A stretch of DNA of 64,000 nt from Curtobacterium sp. MCSS17_007 (GTDB lineage: Bacteria; Actinomycetota; Actinomycetes; Actinomycetales; Microbacteriaceae). Below are positions 33,838 to 42,193 of this stretch, piece after piece. Within the stretch, counting starts at the first letter, position 1. The number at the start of each line of letters is the position of its first letter. Location: contig NZ_CP126257.1 of NCBI RefSeq assembly GCF_003234175.2, forward strand, positions 2,542,001-2,606,000, in the 5' to 3' direction. The position numbers and the translations under genes are program-made. The notes below the pieces were generated by a model, which searched no databases, had not been told where the DNA came from, and saw nothing but the letters and a program-made list of their open reading frames with translations.

Positions 33838-33947
33838 ATCCGGTCTTCCGACCGAACCGGCCTTGCGGCCGTGGAAGACTCTACAACAGGTGCGGCGCGG
33901 AACGCGAATCGAGCCGCTCCGCACGGAGCCTTCGGCGTGTCGCGGGC

Positions 33948-34733
33948 TCAGGCGACGGTCGGCTCCTCGTCGAACACCTCGGCGAGGAACACCTGCAGCG
34001 CCTGCCACGAGCGACGGTCCGCGCGCTCCTGGTACTGCGCCCCGTGGTCGGGCGCATCGGTGCCCGGCACCGCGAAGGCGTGCATCGCGCCCGCGTAGGT
34101 CACGACCTGCCAGTCGACCGACGGCTCCGCGCGCATCTCGTCCTGCCACTCGGCGACCGTCGTGTCCGGCACCATCGGGTCCGCTCCCCCCGTGAGCACC
34201 AGGAGCTTCGCCCGGATCGCGGACGCGTCGGACGGCTCGTGCACGATCAGGCCGCCGTGGAACGAGACCGCACCGGCGAGGTCGGCACCGGTGCGGGCGA
34301 GCTCGATCGCCCCGGAGCCGCCGAAGCAGTACCCCATCACGACGATGCGGGAGTGGTCGACGTCGGGGTCCTCACGGAGCCGGTCGAGCCCGGCGGTCAG
34401 GCGGGCGCGGAACAGCGGGAGGTCCTGGTAGTACGAGCCGGCGACCTGGGCCGCGGTGTCGTCGCCGGGGCGGACGCCCTCACCGTAGACGTCGGCACCG
34501 AACGCCACGTAGCCCAGCCGCGCGAGCATGGTGACACGTGCCTCGACGTGCTCGTTCACGCCGTGCCAGTCGTGCACCACCAGGACGGCCGGGCGGGGGC
34601 CAGACACGGCGTGGTCCTTCGCGAGGACACCGAGGAGCGCCGTGCCCTCGTGGTCGTAGCGGACGGGCTCGACGCGGACGTCGGAGCCTGCGGGTTCGGG
34701 GACGGTGGACAGGACGTCGTCGGTGGTCTTCAC
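33948..34733 (-). CDS. Dienelactone hydrolase family protein
   Basis: A 261-residue alpha/beta hydrolase of the dienelactone hydrolase type. The triad is visible as Cys in GYCFGGSG (about residue 132), Asp in GGADPMVP and His in AMHAFAVP (near 220). VVHDWHGVNEH near residue 55 is the family's first loop. Real substrates are often small lactones or esters. I start at GTG 34733, 8 nt after TAGCGT; a GTG at 34784 would put the -10 inside the gene. It is upstream of a tRNA on the same strand, with no metabolic partner nearby. Confidence 0.83.
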   Translation of the reverse strand: MKTTDDVLSTVPEPAGSDVRVEPVRYDHEGTALLGVLAKDHAVSGPRPAVLVVHDWHGVNEHVEARVTMLARLGYVAFGADVYGEGVRPGDDTAAQVAGSYYQDLPLFRARLTAGLDRLREDPDVDHSRIVVMGYCFGGSGAIELARTGADLAGAVSFHGGLIVHEPSDASAIRAKLLVLTGGADPMVPDTTVAEWQDEMRAEPSVDWQVVTYAGAMHAFAVPGTDAPDHGAQYQERADRRSWQALQVFLAEVFDEEPTVA

Positions 34734-34770
34734 GTCACCGGACGCTACGCCGCCGGGCTCCGGCGTCGTC

Positions 34771-34862
34771 GAGACGCCGTCCACTCGTGGAGAGGCTCCG
34801 CACCCGCCGTGACACCGCGCGCGGAGCGAGACGCCGGCGTCTCGCGGCCGCGCCGGTGTCCC
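34771..34862. repeat. 19-bp-phased GAGAC/GTCTC repeat cluster 3 with perfect palindrome
   Basis: Contains GAGAC 34771, GACAC 34811, then the perfect 20-bp palindrome GCGAGACGCCGGCGTCTCGC (34826-34845) and GTGTCCC 34856, which is 19 bp after GCGTCTC 34837. It lies between the G6PDH 3' end and the dienelactone hydrolase 5' end. Confidence 0.6.
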
Positions 34863-34879
34863 GCGCGCGACCAGCGGGC

Positions 34880-34921
34880 GGACGGGAGGCGCGTGGCGAG
34901 CCCGCCACGCGCCTCCCGTCC
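34880..34921. repeat. GGACGGGAGG-type intergenic hairpin, copy 4
   Basis: Perfect 20-bp arms, GGACGGGAGGCGCGTGGCGA-like against its complement, separated by about 2 bases; ends 9 bp from the G6PDH stop. Probable terminator of the G6PDH gene. Confidence 0.8.
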
Positions 34922-34930
34922 GACACGGCG

Positions 34931-36355
34931 TCAGCAGTCGATGTTGTCCCAGCTCTCGGGACCGGCCGACCCGGCCGCGTACTCGTCGAGCGGGGCCTTG
35001 CCGTCACGCCACGCCTGCAGGAAGGGCTCGACGACCTTCCACCCCTGCACCGCGCTGTCGCCGCGCACCGACAGGGTCGCGTCACCCTCGAGCACGCCGG
35101 CGAGGACCTCGCCGTAGGCGCTGAGGCGCCCCGGGTTGAAGTTCACCGACAGGGCCGTGTGGTCGATCGTGTACGGGTCGCCGGGGCCGTTCACGTTGAG
35201 CTCGAGCTGCATCTCGTCCGGAGCGATCCAGATGCGCAGCTTGTCCGGCCGCTCCGCTCCGGTCAGCCCGTTCGGCACGTGCGGCGAGTCCTTGAAGGTG
35301 ATGACGATCTCGCGGCGCTGCTGCTCGAGCGCCTTGCCCGAGCGGAGGGTGAAGGGCACGCCCGCCCAGCGCCAGTTGGCGACCTCGAGGGTGAGCTGTG
35401 CCAGCGTCTCGGTACCGAGCGACGGATCCACGCCGTCCTCGTCGACGTAGGACGGCAGCGACCGGTCTCCGACCGTCCCCGCCGTGTAGCGGGCGCGCTT
35501 ACCGGCCGACACGACGTCACCGCCCCACGGCCGCACCGCGCGGAGCACGAGCTCCTTCTGGGTGCGCAGGTCGTCGGCGTCGATCGAGGCCGGGGCCTCC
35601 ATCGCGACGACGGCCATCACCTGCAGCAGGTGGCTCTGGATCATGTCGACCAGGGCGCCGGCCTTGTCGTAGTAGCGGGCTCGGCCCTCGAGGCCGAGGG
35701 TCTCGTCGTAGACGATGTCGACGCGGGCGACGTGCGCCGAGGACAGCAGCGGCTCGATGATGCGGTTCGCGAAGCGCAGCCCGAGCAGGTTGAGCACGGT
35801 CGAGCGGCCCAGGAAGTGGTCGACGCGGTGGATGCGCTCCTCGGGGAGGAACGAGTGCAGCAGGTCGTTGAGGTGCTCGGCGCTCTCGGCGTCGGTGCCG
35901 AAGGGCTTCTCGAGCGCCAGCCGCGTCCCCTTCGGCAGCTCGAGGTCCTGGAGCACCGCGCAGCTCTTCTCGGTCACGGCCGGCGGCAGCGCGAAGTAGA
36001 TCGCCGGGTCGTGGTCGCACGCCGCGAGGAGGGCCTTCAGGTCGTCCGCGTCGGTGACGTCGGCCTTGCGGTAGGTCGAGGCCTCGATGACCTCGACGAG
36101 CCTCCGGCTGAGCTTCTCGTCGCCGTCGTGCGCGCCCTCGTCCTCCTCGTTCTTCGACGCCTGCGCGTTCTCGAAGGACTCGCGGACCTGCGCCTTCCAG
36201 TCCTCGTCGGAGATGTCCTCGACGCCGGCCCCGACCAGCTGGACCTCCCAGTCGTCCTTGACGTCGAGGAGGGTGGCGAGACCGGGCAGCAGCAGCCGCT
36301 TGGACAGGTCACCGCTGGCACCGAGGATGAGCAGGCTGGTCTGGAGGCTCGACAT
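34931..36355 (-). CDS. Glucose-6-phosphate dehydrogenase-like protein (atypical)
   Basis: A 474-residue protein of the G6PDH family, which oxidises glucose 6-phosphate to 6-phosphogluconolactone with NADP+. The coenzyme loop is GASGDLSKRLLLPGL, and EKPFGTD matches the conserved EKPxG. The substrate signature, normally DHYLGK, reads VDHFLGRST here, so the Lys that contacts the sugar phosphate is replaced by Arg. The gene is alone, not with transaldolase and OpcA genes as the main actinobacterial zwf usually is. It is probably a second, altered copy, with activity to be shown. ATG 36355 lies 7 nt after TACGGT, so it is probably leaderless. Confidence 0.83.
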   Translation of the reverse strand: MSSLQTSLLILGASGDLSKRLLLPGLATLLDVKDDWEVQLVGAGVEDISDEDWKAQVRESFENAQASKNEEDEGAHDGDEKLSRRLVEVIEASTYRKADVTDADDLKALLAACDHDPAIYFALPPAVTEKSCAVLQDLELPKGTRLALEKPFGTDAESAEHLNDLLHSFLPEERIHRVDHFLGRSTVLNLLGLRFANRIIEPLLSSAHVARVDIVYDETLGLEGRARYYDKAGALVDMIQSHLLQVMAVVAMEAPASIDADDLRTQKELVLRAVRPWGGDVVSAGKRARYTAGTVGDRSLPSYVDEDGVDPSLGTETLAQLTLEVANWRWAGVPFTLRSGKALEQQRREIVITFKDSPHVPNGLTGAERPDKLRIWIAPDEMQLELNVNGPGDPYTIDHTALSVNFNPGRLSAYGEVLAGVLEGDATLSVRGDSAVQGWKVVEPFLQAWRDGKAPLDEYAAGSAGPESWDNIDC

Positions 36356-36437
36356 GCCCCAGACCGTACTCATCCGTTCCGGCGCGTGGCCGGGGTTGCG
36401 TCGGTACGGTGGGTCCAGTCCGGCGCGAGGGAGCACC

Positions 36438-37607
36438 ATGAGCAGTGGGTACGGAGGGCGACGCATCCGCGTCGCCGTGGTCGGGACGGGCATGATCGCG
36501 GGCGTCCACGCGCGGGCCGCCCGCGCCGCCGGTGCCGAGGTCGTCGGGGTGCTCGGTCGGACGCCGTCGCGCTCGGAACAGGTCGCCGCGCAGCTCGACG
36601 TGCCCCGCGGGTACGCCTCGCTCGACGAGGTGCTCGCGGACGCGCCCGACGTCGTGCACGTCTGCACGCCGAACGACCAGCACCACCCGCAGTCGATGGC
36701 CGTCATCCGCGCCGGGATCAACGTCGTGTGCGAGAAGCCGCTCGCGATCAGCGCCGCCCAGGCCGCCGAGCTGGCGTCCGCCGCTGCCGAGGCCGGCGTG
36801 GTGGCGACCGTGCCGTTCGTCTACCGGTACCACCCGGTCGTCCGCGAGATCCGCGCGCGGATCGCTGCCGGCGAGCTCGGCCGGCTGCTCGCGGTGCACG
36901 GCCACTACCTGCAGGACTGGATGCTCGACGAGGACGCCTCGAGCTGGCGGGTCGATGCCGGTGCGGGCGGCGTCTCCCGCGCCTTCGCGGACATCGGTTC
37001 ACACTGGTGCGACCTCGTCGAGTTCGTCACCGGCGAGCCCTTCGCGTCCGTGAGCGCCGCGACCGACATCGTCTACCCGACCCGTCCGGCGGCGTCGGGA
37101 CCGTCGTTCTCCGGCTCCCCCGACCCCGACCCGGTGGCGGACGCCGGGCAGCGTGCGGAGGTCACCACGGAGGACACCGCCGTCGCGACCTTCCGCACGG
37201 GCACCGGGCGCATCGGCAACGTCGTCGTCTCGCAGGTCGCCGCCGGCCGCAAGAACCGGCTGTGGTTCGAGGTCGACGGGACCCTGGGCTCCGCGGCCTT
37301 CGACCAGGAGCAGCCCGAGTCGGCGTGGTTCGGCAACGAGCGCGGGGCGCAGATCGTCGTCCGCGACCCCTCGCTCGGGTTCCCGGACCAGCGTCGGCTG
37401 GCGGTCGTGCCGGCCGGACATCCGCAGGGCTACCTCGACGCCTTCGCGGCGTTCGTCGCCGACACGTACGCGGCGGTCCGGGCGGAGGGCGACCGGTCGG
37501 CGTGGCCCGAGGGTCTGCCCACGTTCGACGACGGCGCCCGCGCGGCCGCCGTCATCGAGTCCGTCGTCGCCAGCGCTGCCGACGGCACCTGGCGCCCGAT
37601 CCCCTGA
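36438..37607 (+). CDS. Gfo/Idh/MocA family oxidoreductase
   Basis: A 389-residue NAD(P)-dependent sugar or inositol dehydrogenase-like protein. The N-terminal Rossmann loop is VVGTGMIAGVHARAA, and the conserved CEKPLAI holds the catalytic-region Lys (near residue 104). The C-terminal alpha/beta domain has GGVSRAFADIGSHWCDL, matching the family GGxxxDxGxH pattern except that Phe-Ala precede the Asp. A Pro/Asp-rich insert follows near residue 225. ATG 36438 follows GAGGGAGCACC; TACGGT near 36406 is a likely -10. It is divergent from the G6PDH-like gene, 82 bp apart, so both may act on phosphosugars or share control. Substrate unknown. Confidence 0.84.
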   Translation: MSSGYGGRRIRVAVVGTGMIAGVHARAARAAGAEVVGVLGRTPSRSEQVAAQLDVPRGYASLDEVLADAPDVVHVCTPNDQHHPQSMAVIRAGINVVCEKPLAISAAQAAELASAAAEAGVVATVPFVYRYHPVVREIRARIAAGELGRLLAVHGHYLQDWMLDEDASSWRVDAGAGGVSRAFADIGSHWCDLVEFVTGEPFASVSAATDIVYPTRPAASGPSFSGSPDPDPVADAGQRAEVTTEDTAVATFRTGTGRIGNVVVSQVAAGRKNRLWFEVDGTLGSAAFDQEQPESAWFGNERGAQIVVRDPSLGFPDQRRLAVVPAGHPQGYLDAFAAFVADTYAAVRAEGDRSAWPEGLPTFDDGARAAAVIESVVASAADGTWRPIP

Positions 37608-37657
37608 CCGTCACCTGGACCTGAGCGCGTACAGGAACCACCGAGCACGGTGGGTGC

Positions 37658-39472
37658 ATGAGCACGACCGTGAGCGACTTCGTCATCGACCGCATCAAGG
37701 CATGGGGGGTCTCCCGGGTGTTCGGGTACCCCGGGGACGGGATCGGTGCGTTCGACGGGGCCCTCGGCAAGGCCGACGGCAGCGAGCGCGAGCTCGAGTA
37801 CGTCCGCCCGACGCACGAGGAGATCGCCGCGCTCATGGCGACCGCACACGCCAAGTTCACCGGCGAGGTCGGGGTCTGCGTCGCGACGTCGAGCCCCGGC
37901 GCCTTCCACCTGCTCAACGGCCTGTACGACGCCCAGATGGACAACCAGCCGGTCGTCGCGATCGTCGGGCAGCAGGGACTCGCCTCGATCGGCACGTTCA
38001 CGCAGCAGGAGTCGAACCTCGAGCGCGTGTTCGCCGACGTCGCCTGCTACGTGGAGACCGTCGCCACGCCGGACGCGGTCGGCGTCGTCGTCGACACGGC
38101 CTTCCGCACGGCGATGCTCCGCAAGCAGCCCGCCGTCGTCGTGCTCCCCCACGACGTGCAGGCCATGAAGTACCAGGCCCCGGCCGCCGAGCACTGGGTG
38201 TCCCGGTCGAGCGACGTCGCCCCGTCGACCCGGATCGTGCCGCCGCAGGACCAGATCGCGCGCTTCGCCGAGATCCTGAACGCCGGGGAGCGCGTGACGT
38301 TCCTGGTGGGCGCCGGTGCTCGCGGTGCCACGGACCTGGTGCTCGAGGCCGCCGAGAAGACCGGCGCCGGCATCATCACCGCACTGCGGGGCAAGGACGT
38401 CGTGCCCTCCGACGTGCCGTACCACACGCAGCAGGTCGGGCTCCTCGGCTCGCGCCCGAGCCTCACCCAGATCAAGGAGTGCGACACGATCGTGCTCCTC
38501 GGCTCGAACTACCCCTACGGCGAGTACCTGCCCGCCTCCGGCCAGGCACGTGGCGTGCAGGTCGACATCAAGCCGGAGCAGATGGGCCTGCGGTACCCGA
38601 CGGAGCTCAACCTGTGGGGCGACGTCGGCGCGACGCTGGAGGCGGTCATGCCGCTGCTCCGTGACAAGCAGGACACCGCGTGGCAGGACAAGCTCGCCGG
38701 TGAGATGCGCGAGTGGGAGGCGGAGATGCACCGCCAGGCCGAGGTCGCCTACGACGACGGCGTCAACCCACGCCGCGTCATCCGCGCCGTGAACGAGCGG
38801 CTCCCCGAGGGCGTCACGGTCACCTGCGACGCGGGGACCACGGCCGACTGGTACGGCCACCACATCCGGCTGCGCCGCGGCATGCACGGCGACATGTCCG
38901 GCCGACTGGCGACGATGCTCGCGGCGATGCCGTACGCCGTGACCGCGAAGTTCGCCTTCCCGGACGCACCGGCGGTCTGCACGATCGGCGACGGGGCGTT
39001 CCAGATGCTCGGCATGAACGAGCTCATCACGGTGAAGAAGTACATGGCGGACTGGCCGAACCAGCAGCTCGTCATCGTGGTCATGCACAACGACGACCTC
39101 GGCCAGGTCTCGTGGGAGATGCGGACCGAGGACGGCAACCCGATGTGGTCCGGGTCGCAGGACGTCGAGTCGATGGACTACGCCGGGTACGCGCGGCTGC
39201 TCGGCTTCGAGGGCATCGCCGTCCACAGCGACGACGAGGTCGAGGCAGCGGTCGAGCGGGCCTTCGCCAACCCGGGTGTGACGCTCATCGACGCCCACGT
39301 CAGCCGCAACGTGCCGCCGCTGCCGCCGCACATCACCGCCGAGTACGCCGTCAACACCGCCAAGAGCCTGCTGAAGGGCGACCCGGCGGAGCTCGGGGTC
39401 GTCAAGGACTCGGCGAAGGCGATGGCCGCCGAGGCGGTCGAACGGGTGAAGGGCGTCCTCGGCCGCGACTGA
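37658..39472 (+). CDS. Thiamine diphosphate-dependent oxidase (PoxB/acetolactate synthase-like)
   Basis: A 604-residue ThDP enzyme of the pyruvate oxidase/acetolactate synthase superfamily. The Pyr domain has the catalytic Glu in the THEEIAALM stretch (near residue 49). The middle domain carries LVGAGARGATD. The PP domain binds Mg-ThDP through GDGAFQMLG...HNDDLGQ (near 445-480). It is closer to PoxB-like oxidases than to IlvB, and no IlvN follows. It may decarboxylate pyruvate to acetate with a quinone or O2. The gene starts 50 bp after the Gfo/Idh stop and may be co-transcribed with it. The C-terminal tail (AKAMAAEAVERVKG) is helical, as in membrane-activated PoxB, but unproven. Confidence 0.83.
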   Translation: MSTTVSDFVIDRIKAWGVSRVFGYPGDGIGAFDGALGKADGSERELEYVRPTHEEIAALMATAHAKFTGEVGVCVATSSPGAFHLLNGLYDAQMDNQPVVAIVGQQGLASIGTFTQQESNLERVFADVACYVETVATPDAVGVVVDTAFRTAMLRKQPAVVVLPHDVQAMKYQAPAAEHWVSRSSDVAPSTRIVPPQDQIARFAEILNAGERVTFLVGAGARGATDLVLEAAEKTGAGIITALRGKDVVPSDVPYHTQQVGLLGSRPSLTQIKECDTIVLLGSNYPYGEYLPASGQARGVQVDIKPEQMGLRYPTELNLWGDVGATLEAVMPLLRDKQDTAWQDKLAGEMREWEAEMHRQAEVAYDDGVNPRRVIRAVNERLPEGVTVTCDAGTTADWYGHHIRLRRGMHGDMSGRLATMLAAMPYAVTAKFAFPDAPAVCTIGDGAFQMLGMNELITVKKYMADWPNQQLVIVVMHNDDLGQVSWEMRTEDGNPMWSGSQDVESMDYAGYARLLGFEGIAVHSDDEVEAAVERAFANPGVTLIDAHVSRNVPPLPPHITAEYAVNTAKSLLKGDPAELGVVKDSAKAMAAEAVERVKGVLGRD

Positions 39473-39518
39473 CGCCGCGGCCGCCGTGGTTGTCCCCCGA
39501 ACGGGAGGAACGTCCCCC

Positions 39519-39534
39519 GTGGTGTGAACACCAC
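39519..39534. promoter_or_regulatory. Inverted repeat upstream of the 5'-nucleotidase promoter
   Basis: GTGGTGT-GA-ACACCAC, 7-bp perfect arms, 45 bp upstream of the TAGGTT -10 (39580-39585) of the nucleotidase gene. The direct repeat GTCCCCCG occurs twice just before it. It could be an operator; the protein is unknown. Confidence 0.4.
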
Positions 39535-39594
39535 GTGACGTGTTGCGGCACCCCCTGGCGGGTCGGCTGTGGGAGTTCCTAGGTTCTTGCGTTG

Positions 39595-41949
39595 ATGAAC
39601 GCTCACACCGCTCCGCGCCGCCGGCGCCTGGCCGGGGCATCCGCCCTGGTCGCCGCCGGCGTCCTCACCGCCCTCACCGTCCCGTCCGCCGCCCTCGCCG
39701 CCGAGGGTGACACCACCATCGACATCCTCGACGTCAACGACTTCCACGGCCGCATCGAGTCCGAGGGCACCGCCACCGACAAGGCGGCCGGTGCAGCGAA
39801 GCTCGCCGGCGTCGTGCAGTCCTACCGCGAGGCCAACCCGAACACGATCTTCGCCAGCGTCGGCGACAACGTGGGCGCGTCGACCTTCACCTCCCTCATC
39901 CAGCAGGACGCGCCGACGATCGACGCGCTGAACGCGATGGACCTCGACGTCAGCGCGATCGGCAACCACGAACTCGACAAGGGCCAGGACGACCTGACGG
40001 GGCGCATCGAGGACCGGGCCGAGTGGCCCTACGTCTCGTCGAACATCGTGAAGGCCGGCACGACGGACCCGGCGTTCACGCCGTGGTCGATCGTCGAGCG
40101 CGGCGGCGTGAAGGTCGGCTTCATCGGGGCGACGACCGAGGACCTCATCCCCGGACTCGTCAGCCCCGGAGGGGTGCAGGGCCTCGCGATGGCGCCGATC
40201 GTCAGCCAGGTCAACCGCTACGCCGAGGAGCTCACCGACGGCAAGGCCGACAACGGTGAGGCCGACGTGCTCGTGCTGCTCGTCCACGAGGGCGCGACCA
40301 CGAGCGCGCTGTCGGACGCCACCGGCAGCGGCGCGTTCGGCAAGATCACCGCGGGCGTCTCGTCCAAGGTGTCGGCGATCGTGTCGGCCCACACGCACGC
40401 CACGTACAACCACTCGATCGCAGGGCCCGACGGGAAGCCCCGACCGGTGATCCAGACCGGCTCGTACGGTGTGAACTTCGGCCACCTCCAGCTCACCGTG
40501 GGCGCCGACAAGAAGCTGAGGAGCATCACCTCGGAGGTCAGGTCCGTGAACGGGTACACCGGTGTCCCGGCGGACCAGTCCTCGGTCCAGGCCGTGACCG
40601 GCATCGTCACCGCGGCGAAGGCCAAGGCGGACGTCGAGGGCGCGAAGAAGCTCGGTGACATCACCGCGGACCTGCGTCGCGCCGTGCAGTCGGACCGCAC
40701 GAGCGAGAACCGCGGCGGCGAGTCCGTCCTGGGCAACTACATCGCCGAGGTGCAGCGCGCCGCGACGACCCGGCAGGGCTCGCAGGTCGCCTTCATGAAC
40801 CCCGGCGGTCTCCGCACGGACATGCTGTTCGCCTCGAGCGGCGCGAACGACCCGGACGGGCAGGTGACCTACAAGGAGGCCGCCCTCGTCCAGCCCTTCG
40901 CCAACACCCTGGTCACGCAGGACATGACCGGTCAGCAGATCAAGGACGCCCTCGAGCAGCAGTGGCAGCCGGACGGCCTCGAGCGTCCGTTCCTCAAGCT
41001 CGGTGTCTCCGACGGATTCGCCTACACCTACGACCCGAACGCCGAACGCGGCTCGCGGATCACCGCCATGACGCTCGGCGGCGCCCCGATCGCGTTGGAC
41101 GACACGCTGAAGGTGACGGTCAACTCCTTCCTCTCGACCGGTGGCGACAACTTCGCCGCCTTCGCCGGCGGCACGAACAAGGCCGACTCGGGCACCGTCG
41201 ACCTCCAGGCGCAGGTGGACTACTTCATCGCGAACCCGGTCGTCACCCCGCCGACCGACCAGCGTGCCGTGGGTGTCGTGACGACGCCGGTCCCCGCAGA
41301 GGGCTTCCAGCCGGGCGACGAGGTCTCGGTGTCGCTGTCGTCGCTCGTCTTCAGCAGTGACGACCCCGCCACCGCGGGCTCCGTCTCGGTCAGCGCCGGC
41401 GACGTCGTCCTCGCCGAGTCCGCCATCGACCCGACGATCGTCGACAAGCGCGACGAGCAGGGCCGCGCGACCCTGACGTTCACCGTCCCCGGTGCCGATG
41501 ACGCGAGCCAGGTCGACACGGCGGGCGACACGGTCCGCGCCACCGCGCTCCGTGCCACCGCCGCGGCCGCCCCGACCGAGACGACCGACGAGCCCCTCGT
41601 CCTCACCCTGCCGAACGGCCAGACGATCACCCTCGCGGTGACGGTGCCGATCGAGACCGCTGTCGAGCCGACGGACCCGACCGACCCGGGCACCGGTGGG
41701 CCGACCGACCCGACCACTCCGGGCGCGGACCTGCCCGGCGGCGGCACGGACGGCGGCGTCACCGGTCCCGACGGCACCGGTGCCGCCGACCAGCAGCCGA
41801 CCAGGGCCGCCGGGGACCTCGCCTGGACGGGCGCGGACCTGGTGGTCCCGGGCATCGCCGCGGGGGTCCTGCTGCTCGCCGGCACCCTGGCGCTCGTCCT
41901 CGCACGTCGGAAGCGCGCCGCGCACGACGAGACGGTCCTGACGGACTGA
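39595..41949 (+). CDS. Secreted, cell-wall anchored 5'-nucleotidase/metallophosphatase
   Basis: A 784-residue surface enzyme. A signal peptide (residues 1-36, cut after SAALA) is followed by a calcineurin-like metallophosphatase domain with DVNDFHGR, GDNVGAS, GNHELDKG and AHTHATYNH. The 5'-nucleotidase C-terminal domain has MNPGGLRTD and STGGDNF. A Thr/Pro/Asp-rich linker leads to LAWTG, a hydrophobic segment and RRKR: a sortase anchor of the LAxTG kind used by class E sortases in actinobacteria. It should release phosphate and nucleosides from external nucleotides. TAGGTT ends 6 nt before TTG 39592 and 9 nt before ATG 39595, so a leaderless start at either is possible; I list the ATG. Confidence 0.9.
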   Translation: MNAHTAPRRRRLAGASALVAAGVLTALTVPSAALAAEGDTTIDILDVNDFHGRIESEGTATDKAAGAAKLAGVVQSYREANPNTIFASVGDNVGASTFTSLIQQDAPTIDALNAMDLDVSAIGNHELDKGQDDLTGRIEDRAEWPYVSSNIVKAGTTDPAFTPWSIVERGGVKVGFIGATTEDLIPGLVSPGGVQGLAMAPIVSQVNRYAEELTDGKADNGEADVLVLLVHEGATTSALSDATGSGAFGKITAGVSSKVSAIVSAHTHATYNHSIAGPDGKPRPVIQTGSYGVNFGHLQLTVGADKKLRSITSEVRSVNGYTGVPADQSSVQAVTGIVTAAKAKADVEGAKKLGDITADLRRAVQSDRTSENRGGESVLGNYIAEVQRAATTRQGSQVAFMNPGGLRTDMLFASSGANDPDGQVTYKEAALVQPFANTLVTQDMTGQQIKDALEQQWQPDGLERPFLKLGVSDGFAYTYDPNAERGSRITAMTLGGAPIALDDTLKVTVNSFLSTGGDNFAAFAGGTNKADSGTVDLQAQVDYFIANPVVTPPTDQRAVGVVTTPVPAEGFQPGDEVSVSLSSLVFSSDDPATAGSVSVSAGDVVLAESAIDPTIVDKRDEQGRATLTFTVPGADDASQVDTAGDTVRATALRATAAAAPTETTDEPLVLTLPNGQTITLAVTVPIETAVEPTDPTDPGTGGPTDPTTPGADLPGGGTDGGVTGPDGTGAADQQPTRAAGDLAWTGADLVVPGIAAGVLLLAGTLALVLARRKRAAHDETVLTD

Positions 41950-41965
41950 CGCCGCGCCTCCCGGC

Positions 41966-42011
41966 CGACGACGGGCCGCCCCACGGACGTGTGGCGGCCC
42001 GTTCCGTCGTC
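41966..42011 (+). terminator. Terminator-like hairpin after the 5'-nucleotidase gene
   Basis: Nested arms GACGACGGGCCGCC and GGCGGCCCGTTCCGTCGTC surround a short CCACGGACGTGT loop. It begins 16 bp after the stop codon. Confidence 0.55.
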
Positions 42012-42137
42012 CGATGGCAGCAGTCCCCTGCTGCGCAGCGCCCGCGCGAGGTACGCTCCCCCTGTCGCATCGCGATGCGTCGCGCCGGGTCGCCCCCAGG
42101 GCCGGGCGGTGGTTCCGCCCGTCGGACCCCGCGGCGC

Positions 42138-42176
42138 GGGTGCTCTCCGTCTCCAGGGAAACGACGGAGGGCACCC
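42138..42176 (-). terminator. Terminator-like hairpin after efeB
   Basis: Arms GGGTGCTCTCCGT (42138-42150) and ACGGAGGGCACCC (42164-42176), with one mismatch, lie 17 bp beyond the efeB stop on the minus strand. Confidence 0.55.
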
Positions 42177-42193
42177 GTCTCACCGCCCTGCGG

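Noticed and set aside
33511..34098. A plus-strand ORF across the tRNA-Arg gene
   Set aside because: It overlaps the tRNA and the antisense of the dienelactone hydrolase gene and has no domain.
29185..34149. A single minus-strand open frame of about 1650 codons across several genes
   Set aside because: Only its last 382 codons (DUF917, from ATG 30333) are coding; the rest is out of frame with HyuA and the permease and reflects few stop codons in GC-rich DNA.
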